Shown: piece by piece, positions 17,479-25,800 of the stretch
Position numbering within the stretch: position 1 is the stretch's first letter
Layout of the letters: each line of letters opens with the position of its first letter
NCBI RefSeq assembly: GCF_032050975.1
Contig: NZ_CP116967.1
Coordinates: forward strand, 744,001-808,000
DNA: 64,000 nucleotides
Reading direction: 5' to 3'
Origin: Candidatus Nitrospira allomarina
GTDB lineage: Bacteria > Nitrospirota > Nitrospiria > Nitrospirales > UBA8639
The notes under the pieces: generated by a model
The model's database searches: none
Seen by the model: the letters and a program-made list of their open reading frames with translations, nothing else
Told to the model about the DNA's origin: nothing
Translations under genes and position numbers: made by a program

Positions 17479-20400
17479 CTACACCTTAATCTTAATATGG
17501 TCACCCTTCAGCCATTTGATCATAAACTCATTCTCTTGGCCTGGAGTGAACCCGGTTCGAACCGGTTCCCACGGTCCTCGACCACCGATGCCGCCGTCTT
17601 CCGCCTTGGTAATACGGATCAGACATTCCTTCGGCACTGTATTGACCGCATGATTGTCCACTTGATAGCCAAATTTGAACTTCCAACCGACCGCATGTTT
17701 GCCAGGCAGCGAATCTAACTGCTGCATGGGCATTAACCAGTCACGGGTAAAGGACTGTTGCGCCCCATACCGGAAGTTCGATTGATAGCCGGTATCCAGT
17801 GCAATCGCCCGTCCGTCCGGTCGGGTTTCATGCCCTTTCACCGACTTCGCCGTGGATACATACGGCGCATGCTTGGCCATCGTGACATGGTAGGGATAGG
17901 CCGGGTTGTACTTCGCCCGGATCATCAACCGTGCCACCTTGTAATAGGGGTCGCTGGGCTTCCAGCCACGATACGGCCGGTCCACCGGGTTTCCATCGAC
18001 GAAGACATAATCCCCGTCATTGATCCCACGATCTTTGGCCGCTTGCGGGTTGATATGAATTTGATGTTCACCCACACCTGGCGTCCGCTTATCCATCCGA
18101 TAGGCATCGCCAAAGTTGGACTCATACATCTGCACCCAGTCATTCACCGACCATTGGCTATGCACCCGATGTCGGGTCTTCGGCGTCACGCAATAGAACT
18201 GATACCCCTTCTCCCAGAGCGGATTGGAGTACCGTTTAATTTCCGCCCAAGGCAACTTGATGTTGCGGACGGTTTTGTCGTCATGATGTTGTGCCGTGAT
18301 CGGAATCCCATAGTCATCCGGCCTGACATATGGATTGGACGACATAATCGCATTCGGCAAGTAAGGAGTGGCCTCCGTCCCTTCACGATGCGATATGAAG
18401 TTTTCCCCATACTCAATGGCTTCTGGTTCCACGCGATAATTCTCATAACGGCCCGTTCGCGTCCACTGAGGTTTGGACTCGTTGGTCTCTTCCCAGAAAG
18501 GATGGCGAGGATATGTCCGACACATCACCATCCAGCCCTTTTCCGACTTCAACATCACATCCGCGTTATAGCCATATGCTGTGGTACTTGCATCCAAAAT
18601 TCGTTGCAAGTACACATCCACACGATTGTCATACACAAACTTGAAATAATCGCGGAACCGGCCATCACCCGTCATTTCGCTGAGTTTGGCCGCAACGCCC
18701 GCCACCGTATCCAAATCGTTCCGGGTGTCATACAGCGGTCTAATTCCACCCTTCCATACTTGGAACCACGGATTCGACACCGTCGCCGTATGCTCTGGAT
18801 ACGTAAACTCCATCCAGGTATTGACGGCAAACGATACGTCATTGTGGTTGACATCTGACGTCATCTCCACATCCTGATTGACCAACGTTTCAATGTGCGG
18901 ATCAACGTTTTTCACCATGTCATAATGGTGCTTGGCGTTGTTCAACACGTTCACGTTGGCTACCCACCGGAATTTACTGGGGGTTGGCATATGCGTTTTC
19001 CCCGTAAACACCCGACGACCATACTTTGGCGTATTCACAATCAAGGCCGTATCACCGTGGTTCCAGTAGGCCACTTCTTCTCCGTAATAATACCCTTTGA
19101 CATGAATTTCTTTGCCATGGGCATTCGGATCCGTCGTAATTTTGAACGGATTTTCTCCTGTGTGGGTTCCTAAACCGCCGCCGCCCCAGGGGGTGGCATT
19201 CCAAATTCCGGCCTTATAGTTACCCGCCCAAGTATGTTGGCCTGTCCCAAACTTCCCGACGTTGCCCGTCACAATCAATACCATCGCCGCGCCGCGGGCA
19301 ATGATGGTTTGATGGAAGTAATGGTTCGTCCCTTCACCGTTGTGAATGGCCGCCGGTTTAATCGTCCCTGAATCCCGCGCCCAGCGTACAATCAGGTCCT
19401 TCGGACATCGATTGATTTGATGGACGGTATCTAAATCATAGTCCTGCAGATGGACTTGATACATTTGGAAGATCGGCATGACGTCCACTTCCCGGCCACT
19501 GAGTAGGGTCACACGATAGGTTCCTGTCAAGGCCGAATCAATCCCACTCTTTCTATAATGCCAACCTACCAATTCGCGATGAAGAGGCACGGCTTGGTTC
19601 TTATTAAGATCCCACACCATAAAACCGCCCAAACGCGCGATGACATCAGGCTTCATGGTTTGCACTTTGCCGGAATACGAATTGGCAAAATCCGGGAACG
19701 CATAATCCTTAATCACTTCCCGGGGATCCAGGTATTGGAGGGTATCCGTCCGAACCAAAATAGGCATGTCTGTATACGATTGACAGAAATCATAATCGTA
19801 CATGTTCTCGTCAAAAATGATTTTCAATGCACCCAGGAATAAAGCTCCATCAGTCGCTGGCCGTACCGGCATCCAATAGTCAGCCCTGTAGGCTGTGGGG
19901 TTATATTCCGGAGTGATGACCACCAACCGGGCTCCCCGCTCAATACTCTCCAGCTTCCAATGCGCTTCCGGCATCTTATTTTCCACGAAGTTCTTACCCC
20001 AACTCGTGTTCAATTTCGAAAACCGCATGTCGTTCATGTCGACATCTGAAGCCTGGACACCATTCCAGAACGGATGAGCAGGGTTTTGGTCACCATGCCA
20101 GGTATAATTCGACCAGTACCGACCCCCTTGAGCCTGATCCGGCTGAACTTTTCTGATGTAGGTGTCCAATAATGCCCCGCAACCACCATTCATACGGGTA
20201 ATGCCCATTTTCCCAATCAAACCCAAAATTGGCATTCCGGCTCTGAATTTAAATGCGCGTATAGCTGACCCTTTGGTCATTTCGATCATCTCCGGCGGAT
20301 AGCCCTGTTCCCGTAATCTCCGAGCACCCGCTTCTCCGCTATACCGCTCTGCTATGATGATCATAGCTTTCGCCAAATAGGTAAAGGCGGTATCCCAAGA

Positions 20401-20916
20401 GACCCGCAACATATCATCCAAGTAGCGGGCGTTAAATTTATATTTGCTCATGATGGCTGGGGTGAATTCCGGACTTCCGTCATCCATCCATGCTTTCCAT
20501 CCCCGCCGCATCAAGGGACCCTTCAGCCTGTAAGGCCCATACACCCGCCGATGCATCGTATAGCCCTTTAAGCACATCCGCGGATTATGCGCAAACGTAC
20601 CACGGTTGCCATAGAGGTCTTCATAAGTTTGATGATCGTAATTTTGCTCCACGCGCATGACCACCCCGTTCCGGACAAATGCCCGGATACGACAGGCATG
20701 CGTGTCATTCGGAGAACAACACCACGTGAAGGAACTGTCATATCGATATTGATCATGATAGACACGTTCCCATGACCGGTCTGGATATTCCCCGAGAGGA
20801 TTTCCAACTTCGATAACCGGCTGTAAAGCCGTTAGGGCCAAGGCCTTATCGGCCAATGCCACCGCTGCGACTGTTCCCGCTGAAACTTTCAAGAATTGCC
20901 GTCTAGAAAGAAACAT
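17479..20916 (-). CDS. nxrA: Nitrite oxidoreductase alpha subunit (molybdopterin catalytic subunit)
   Basis: An 1145-aa subunit that oxidises nitrite to nitrate at a Mo-bisMGD centre in the periplasm. A twin-arginine signal (RRQFLK at residues 5-10, hydrophobic stretch to about 27) directs export. C67, D71, C75 and C115 are placed like the ligands of the proximal [4Fe-4S] cluster of the NarG/DMSO-reductase family (inference). The length and sequence match the Nitrospira type II group rather than NarG. A strong AGGAGGTG site (20923-20930) sits 6 nt before the ATG. nxrB follows 91 nt downstream. No NarJ-like chaperone or NxrC gene is nearby in this window. Confidence 0.97.
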   Translation of the reverse strand: MFLSRRQFLKVSAGTVAAVALADKALALTALQPVIEVGNPLGEYPDRSWERVYHDQYRYDSSFTWCCSPNDTHACRIRAFVRNGVVMRVEQNYDHQTYEDLYGNRGTFAHNPRMCLKGYTMHRRVYGPYRLKGPLMRRGWKAWMDDGSPEFTPAIMSKYKFNARYLDDMLRVSWDTAFTYLAKAMIIIAERYSGEAGARRLREQGYPPEMIEMTKGSAIRAFKFRAGMPILGLIGKMGITRMNGGCGALLDTYIRKVQPDQAQGGRYWSNYTWHGDQNPAHPFWNGVQASDVDMNDMRFSKLNTSWGKNFVENKMPEAHWKLESIERGARLVVITPEYNPTAYRADYWMPVRPATDGALFLGALKIIFDENMYDYDFCQSYTDMPILVRTDTLQYLDPREVIKDYAFPDFANSYSGKVQTMKPDVIARLGGFMVWDLNKNQAVPLHRELVGWHYRKSGIDSALTGTYRVTLLSGREVDVMPIFQMYQVHLQDYDLDTVHQINRCPKDLIVRWARDSGTIKPAAIHNGEGTNHYFHQTIIARGAAMVLIVTGNVGKFGTGQHTWAGNYKAGIWNATPWGGGGLGTHTGENPFKITTDPNAHGKEIHVKGYYYGEEVAYWNHGDTALIVNTPKYGRRVFTGKTHMPTPSKFRWVANVNVLNNAKHHYDMVKNVDPHIETLVNQDVEMTSDVNHNDVSFAVNTWMEFTYPEHTATVSNPWFQVWKGGIRPLYDTRNDLDTVAGVAAKLSEMTGDGRFRDYFKFVYDNRVDVYLQRILDASTTAYGYNADVMLKSEKGWMVMCRTYPRHPFWEETNESKPQWTRTGRYENYRVEPEAIEYGENFISHREGTEATPYLPNAIMSSNPYVRPDDYGIPITAQHHDDKTVRNIKLPWAEIKRYSNPLWEKGYQFYCVTPKTRHRVHSQWSVNDWVQMYESNFGDAYRMDKRTPGVGEHQIHINPQAAKDRGINDGDYVFVDGNPVDRPYRGWKPSDPYYKVARLMIRAKYNPAYPYHVTMAKHAPYVSTAKSVKGHETRPDGRAIALDTGYQSNFRYGAQQSFTRDWLMPMQQLDSLPGKHAVGWKFKFGYQVDNHAVNTVPKECLIRITKAEDGGIGGRGPWEPVRTGFTPGQENEFMIKWLKGDHIKIKV

Positions 20917-21521
20917 TGCTTACACCTCCTAAGTGAGTGCAGGACATCAAGTCCATGATTTAATTCACAAATTTAAACTTAAAACTCGTATCACCTCCTT
21001 TTACAAAAATTAAGATTTGGGTCAATTTAATTTTTTATTTCATTACTTTTTGAATGGTTACATAGCATAAAATGAAAATTTGCAAGATTTGAACCTTTTT
21101 CATTCAGCATTAAAAAATCGTAAGTCATTGTATAATTTGTAAAATAATTAATTAAGATTCTTTACGAAAAACAAAATGATTCTAAATGGTAACAGCATTA
21201 TTCATTTTCCAAAGACAAAATTTCACTTAAAGTTTAATAAAAAAAATATAAGTTATTGAAAAATATAAATAAAATTAAAATAAACCATTTGATCATTCAG
21301 CAAAGATACCAATTGGTAACAATAGATTAAACGGTAACATCACTAATTGCAGCCACTATTCAACAACAAAAACAGAAAAATGACATTTTGGCACAAGTAT
21401 GAGATGGATTCCTCTCTGCCCAATTGCTCATGGTTTTGCTTGATTTTTCAGATATCCAACCTTGCGTCACCCTCAACAACCCTGAGCTCAAACAACAATT
21501 TGGTTTATGTAGAACGTTAAT
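20917..21521 (-). promoter_or_regulatory. AT-rich leader and promoter region of nxrAB
   Basis: About 600 bp without a gene. It contains a second perfect Shine-Dalgarno-like site (AAAAGGAGGTGAT, minus strand, 20990-21002) with no gene behind it, three GGTAACA words (plus strand 21188, 21315, 21333) and a 12-bp palindrome TACCAATTGGTA (21307-21318). These are plausible operator sites for nxr regulation. Promoter boxes cannot be fixed by eye in such AT-rich DNA. Confidence 0.45.
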
Positions 21522-21570
21522 TCAGTTCCTTCCAAAAGCCTCAGTCCGTTCTAAAAATTTCAAAATTTCA

Positions 21571-22226
21571 TTACCGTTCAGATAAAACACCATTTTTTTG
21601 ACAATATTGACCCATAATACAAACACTGCACCTGGGGGAAATCGGTGTGCATATATTTTGACCAAAGGGGACCAACATTCCATTGAGAGGAATCCACCAC
21701 TTTCGAGAAGCTTCCCACGAAGTGCTTGCTCTGTTTCATGAGGGGTAGTGGTAAAGACAAAACCCCATCGATTGCAAATTCGATGGACATGCGTATCTAC
21801 GCATATTCCTGGCATTTTATAGGCTAAAGGAACCACAATATTAGCCGTTTTACGCCCAACCCCCGGCAATAATAACAGGGCATCAATGGTATCAGGAGCC
21901 TTCCCGTGAAAATCCTTGCAAATCTAGTGGCTTATGGCCTTAATTTGCCTAGCTTTTACGCGATAAAGCGCAACAGGGAAAATGGTATTTTCTATTTTTT
22001 TCACCTGCATTCTACCCATTGAAAATGGGTCAGAGGAAATTGCAAATAACCTCTTGCTAGCCTCGGCGGTCACTTGATCTCGAGTTCGCAAGCTCAAAAC
22101 ACAGGCAATCAGAATTTTAAAAGGGTCAAGGCCTTGTTCGGCAAGGTGACTAAGGATTGGGGTAGGAAATGGCCTTATGGCCTTCTTAACCAGGGTGAGG
22201 AAGACAAGATTGTCATCCTCATGCAT
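21571..22226 (-). pseudogene. nth: Endonuclease III, broken by an amber codon and a frameshift
   Basis: The gene reads as a base-excision DNA glycosylase/AP lyase but carries two lesions. The first 100 codons (VLSLRTRDQVTAEASKRLF and so on) end at an in-frame TAG (21924-21926). The same frame then continues through [10 protein letters not shown] (helix-hairpin-helix with catalytic Lys) and [11 protein letters not shown] (catalytic Asp). Near 21705-21711 one base seems lost; the shifted frame then gives [14 protein letters not shown] and the cluster motif Cx6Cx2Cx5C ([17 protein letters not shown]), ending at TAA 21571-21573. The repaired length would be about 218 aa, normal for Nth. Two lesions make a single sequencing error unlikely. 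Confidence 0.88.
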
Positions 22227-22305
22227 ATTTTCCTTTTAATGAAATTTTGAAGGAAAAATTGAGGAGAAATTGCGATGGATGTTGGGGGCAAATAATTAAT
22301 ACAAG

Positions 22306-22500
22306 CTAAAACATTCTATTCTTTGAAAGCCATTTTTGGCGACGACGTGCGGCTTCACGCTCTTTACCCTTTTTCTTAACGCTAGGTTTTTCATAAAATC
22401 TGCGCCGTTTTAATTCACGAAATAAACCCTCTGCGGCCAACTTTTTCTTAGCGACTTTCAATGCTTTTTCAACGTTGTTATTGATAACTCGTACTTCCAC
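22306..22500 (-). CDS. rpsU: 30S ribosomal protein S21
   Basis: A 64-aa, very basic protein with the S21 start MEVRVINNNVEKALKVAKKK and the central block FRELKRRRFYEKPSVKKK. It is a late-assembling small-subunit protein near the 16S 3' end that affects initiation. Length is normal. It stands alone between the broken nth gene and pntB, not in a dnaG-rpoD macromolecular synthesis operon. Confidence 0.95.
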   Translation of the reverse strand: MEVRVINNNVEKALKVAKKKLAAEGLFRELKRRRFYEKPSVKKKGKEREAARRRQKWLSKNRMF

Positions 22501-22675
22501 GTTTCCCTCAAACTAAAGATTAAATCAACATTTTACAATTTTACGCTTTGCTTCAGAGTCTGGCACTTTATCATGAGTTGTAAGCCTATGCAAGACGAAA
22601 TTAATTCGTTAATTTACATTTTTGCCTTTAAAATCAAGTACTAAATATTTTATATATGATATTTTAAAATGATCA

Positions 22676-24067
22676 CTATGAGTCTTTTAATGCGGCAATC
22701 ATATCCAATACCATCTTTTTGCCATCTCCAAATAACATCAATGAGTTATCCAAGGCGAATAATGGATTGGGAATTCCAGCAAAACCAGGGCTTAAACTGC
22801 GTTTTATTACTACAACGGTTTTTGCCTTATCGACATCAATGATGGGCATTCCCGCAATTGGACTACTTGGATCAGTCCTGGCCAATGGGTTCACCACGTC
22901 GTTTGCACCAATAACTAAGACAACATCCACCTGATCAATGGTTTGGTTGATCTCATCCATATCTTTCAGCGCATCATAGGGAACATCCGCCTCAGCCATA
23001 AGGACATTCATATGGCCTGGCATTCTTCCTGCCACAGGATGGATCCCGTATTCCACGGTTGTCCCACGGCTCTCCAGAAGAGCGGCCAGGCTGGCGACCG
23101 GATGCTGAGCTTGGGATACGGCCATTCCATAGCCGGGAACAATTACTACTCGGCGCGCCGCATCAAACAGCAACGCGACTTCCTCAGGAGATGCCGACTT
23201 AACTTTTCCCCCATACACTTCATCAGCGGTTTGGCCACCCTCACCTGAGGGTCCCATCACTCCAAACAAGACATTGGTCAACGATCGGTTCATGGCTTTA
23301 CACATAATATGGGTCAGAATGATCCCGGACGCACCAACCAATGAACCGGTGATGATGAGGACATTATTGGAAAGCACAAAACCTGTTGCCGCGGCAGCTA
23401 ACCCCGAATAGGAGTTTAATAACGCCACCACCACAGGCATATCCGCACCACCAATAGGAAGCACCAGCAAAATTCCTAACACAGATGCCACCCCCACCAA
23501 CAACCAATATAGCGAGAAGTTCTCAGGACTTAAAACCACCCCAATGCTTAGCCCAAGCACCAATAGGGCCAAGATAGAATTAATCACTTGTTGACCGGAA
23601 AACAAAATCGCATTTTCGGAAATCAGCCCCTTCAGCTTTCCAAAGGCAACCAGGCTACCCCAAAACGTCACGGCCCCGATTAATCCTGAGGCAGCTGTGG
23701 CAATCGTTAATTGAAAAATAGGTGAATCCGTTAAGGAAGAGCCTTCAATCAATGCGGCTCCAGCCACAAAGATTGAGGCCGCGCCACCAAATCCGTTCAA
23801 AAGGGCGACCATCTCTGGCATAGAGGTCATCTCTATGCGCATCGCCAACACCGCGCCAATGGCACCACCCACTACCATTCCCAAAATAATGTACTCATAA
23901 CTGACAATGTGTCGATCAGTGAGGGTCACGACCACGGCCAGCAGCATTCCACAGGCACCCAGAATATTTCCGCGAACTGCTGTTCGAGGATGGGTAAGCC
24001 CCTTCAGGCCAAAAATGAACAGGACGGACGCAACGAGGTAAGAGAAATTTATAATAAAATCGTACAT
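22676..24067 (-). CDS. pntB: NAD(P) transhydrogenase subunit beta
   Basis: A 463-aa protein of normal PntB length. The first half holds about eight or nine membrane helices of domain II, and the C-terminal part (from about residue 285) is the NADP(H)-binding domain III with VVIVPGYGMAVSQAQHPV and VLVIGANDVVNPLA. With the alpha subunits it couples proton flow to hydride transfer from NADH to NADP. It starts 5 nt after the stop of the small alpha subunit gene, the last gene of a three-gene operon. In a nitrite oxidiser this enzyme could help supply NADPH. Confidence 0.96.
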   Translation of the reverse strand: MYDFIINFSYLVASVLFIFGLKGLTHPRTAVRGNILGACGMLLAVVVTLTDRHIVSYEYIILGMVVGGAIGAVLAMRIEMTSMPEMVALLNGFGGAASIFVAGAALIEGSSLTDSPIFQLTIATAASGLIGAVTFWGSLVAFGKLKGLISENAILFSGQQVINSILALLVLGLSIGVVLSPENFSLYWLLVGVASVLGILLVLPIGGADMPVVVALLNSYSGLAAAATGFVLSNNVLIITGSLVGASGIILTHIMCKAMNRSLTNVLFGVMGPSGEGGQTADEVYGGKVKSASPEEVALLFDAARRVVIVPGYGMAVSQAQHPVASLAALLESRGTTVEYGIHPVAGRMPGHMNVLMAEADVPYDALKDMDEINQTIDQVDVVLVIGANDVVNPLARTDPSSPIAGMPIIDVDKAKTVVVIKRSLSPGFAGIPNPLFALDNSLMLFGDGKKMVLDMIAALKDS

Positions 24068-24072
24068 AGGTT

Positions 24073-24351
24073 TTAGGTCTTCTTTTTGAACATGGCCAAC
24101 ATTCGGTTCGTCACCATAAATCCACCAATCACATTAATGGACGCCAAGACCACAGAAAGAAAACCCAGAACCGTGGTAACCCACAGCTCTGTTCCTGCAG
24201 AAACAATGGCCCCCACCAAGGTGATACCTGAAATGGCGTTAGAACCTGACATCAAAGGAGTGTGAAGAGTAGGCGGAATCTTCGTGATGACCTCGAAGCC
24301 CACGAAGATCGCGAGGACAAAAACGGTAAAGGACATGAGAAACATTTCCAT
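24073..24351 (-). CDS. pntA2: NAD(P) transhydrogenase subunit alpha, part 2 (membrane part)
   Basis: A 92-aa protein with three membrane helices, equivalent to the C-terminal membrane part of fused PntA. Conserved stretches include VITKIPPTLHTPLMSGSNAI and VLGFLSVVLASINVIGGF. The ATG at 24351 follows GAGGGAATT and fits split PntA2 proteins; a longer frame from 24429 would overlap pntA1. It lies between pntA1 (25-nt gap) and pntB (5-nt gap). Confidence 0.93.
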   Translation of the reverse strand: MEMFLMSFTVFVLAIFVGFEVITKIPPTLHTPLMSGSNAISGITLVGAIVSAGTELWVTTVLGFLSVVLASINVIGGFMVTNRMLAMFKKKT

Positions 24352-24376
24352 AACAATTCCCTCGTTCTTACGCCGA

Positions 24377-25534
24377 TTAAGCAGGAAGTCCCAATACTTC
24401 CCGAATGAGGGGCTGAACAACTTCCCCATTGCGCGTCAACATGGTTTCTTTCGTAATTTCGTCGTTCATATCAATTTGCATTTCCCCTTTTTTCACTAAA
24501 TGGAGGAGAAAGGTCGCCACATTTTTGGCATACATTTGACTGGCATGAAACGGCACGGTTGAGGACAAGTTTTCAGGACCATGAATCGTCACACCATGCA
24601 TTACGATGGTATGGCCAGACTTGGTCAGCTCACAGTTTCCGCCCCGTTCTGCAGCCAAATCTACAATTACTGACCCTGGAGCCATAGCCCCAACCATATC
24701 GGCCGTAATAAGAATCGGTGCTTTTTTCCCAGGCACAGCCGCCGTGGAAATCACCACATCACTATTAGCAATTACTTTCCCTAACAACTCTCGCTGCTTC
24801 TTGTAAAAGGTTTCATCTTGGGCTTTGGCATACCCCCCTTTATCTTCCGCAGCACCTGTCTCCAAAGGCAGTTCAACAAACTTGGCACCTAAACTTAAAA
24901 TTTGCTCCTTGACCGCAGGGCGAATATCATACGCCTCAACAGCAGCCCCTAACCGCTTAGCCACAGAAATGGCTTGCAATCCTGCAACTCCAGCGCCAAT
25001 GATTAAGACCTTCGCAGGAGTGACCGTTCCAGCCGCTGTCATGAGCATTGGAAACATTTTTGGCAGCGAACTGGCGGCAATCAGTACCGCTTTGTAGCCA
25101 GCTACCGTACCCATGGAGGAAAGGATGTCCATACTTTGGGCACGGGTAATGCGAGGCATCAATTCTAAAGCAAAGGCCATGACCTCACGAGAAGCGAGGT
25201 CTTTAACCGATTGAGGGGCCGTCAAGGCTTCGGCCATTCCAATCAGGATCTGTCCTTTGCGAAAATCTGCTAGGTCTGCTTGACCTTCTGTAAGGTTTGC
25301 TCCCAACAACCTTACTTGAACAACGCAATCAGCCTTCTCGAACACTTGTGACCGAGATGAGGCAATGGTTGCGCCTTTTTCGACATACGCGGAGTCAGGA
25401 TAACCCGCTTGTTCTCCAGCCTTGGATTCCACCATGACATCCATTCCGCCTTTTTTCAGCGAGGGGAGTACAGCTGGAACTAGAGCCACTCGGTGTTCAC
25501 CAGGATACGTTTCTCGAAGGACGCCAACAATCAT
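24377..25534 (-). CDS. pntA1: NAD(P) transhydrogenase subunit alpha, part 1 (NAD-binding)
   Basis: A 385-aa soluble subunit (domain I) that binds NAD(H). The N-terminal alanine-dehydrogenase-like motif VGVLRETYPGEHRVALVP and the Rossmann fingerprint LIIGAGVAGLQAISVAKRLG are clear. The end of the protein lacks the membrane helices of E. coli PntA, which are encoded separately by the next gene, as in Rhodospirillum-type split systems. It is the first gene of the pntA1-A2-B operon. Confidence 0.95.
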   Translation of the reverse strand: MIVGVLRETYPGEHRVALVPAVLPSLKKGGMDVMVESKAGEQAGYPDSAYVEKGATIASSRSQVFEKADCVVQVRLLGANLTEGQADLADFRKGQILIGMAEALTAPQSVKDLASREVMAFALELMPRITRAQSMDILSSMGTVAGYKAVLIAASSLPKMFPMLMTAAGTVTPAKVLIIGAGVAGLQAISVAKRLGAAVEAYDIRPAVKEQILSLGAKFVELPLETGAAEDKGGYAKAQDETFYKKQRELLGKVIANSDVVISTAAVPGKKAPILITADMVGAMAPGSVIVDLAAERGGNCELTKSGHTIVMHGVTIHGPENLSSTVPFHASQMYAKNVATFLLHLVKKGEMQIDMNDEITKETMLTRNGEVVQPLIREVLGLPA

Positions 25535-25592
25535 AAGGGCCTATCTCTTAAATATAAGGGTTGTGGGAACTTTACAATTTCATTATGTCAGC

Positions 25593-25611
25593 AGGGGTTT
25601 TTTAAACCCCT
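25593..25611. promoter_or_regulatory. Short inverted repeat upstream of the pnt operon
   Basis: AGGGGTTT at 25593-25600 pairs with AAACCCCT at 25604-25611 around a 3-nt loop, 59 bp upstream of the pntA1 ATG. There is no T run. It could be an operator or a hairpin in the leader; function is unproven. Confidence 0.3.
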
Positions 25612-25800
25612 TGCCAAGCCCTGTGTTGATATCATAGGGATTCAAAGAGAATCAATGTGTCTTTGGAGCTATAAGGAAGTGCGACTAACGGCCCAGCGCG
25701 AAAGGCAAAACAGAGGCAACACGCCTCATGGCCCATCAAAAGAAAAATTCCAGAACCTCACCACCGCCTCTGGGACTAAAATGATTATTCATTCACTCAA

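Noticed and set aside
17758-18858. Long frame opposite nxrA (366 codons), with others opposite nxrB
   Set aside because: They are shadows of strongly biased codons in nxrAB; the proteins have unnatural His, Arg and Pro content and no family.
20990-21002. Plus-strand match to the 3' end of 16S rRNA (ATCACCTCCTTTT)
   Set aside because: No other rRNA sequence is nearby; it is simply the complement of a perfect Shine-Dalgarno site on the minus strand.
21378-21400. TGGCAC word resembling a sigma-54 promoter
   Set aside because: It lies on the plus strand, pointing away from nxrA, and the -12 element is missing.
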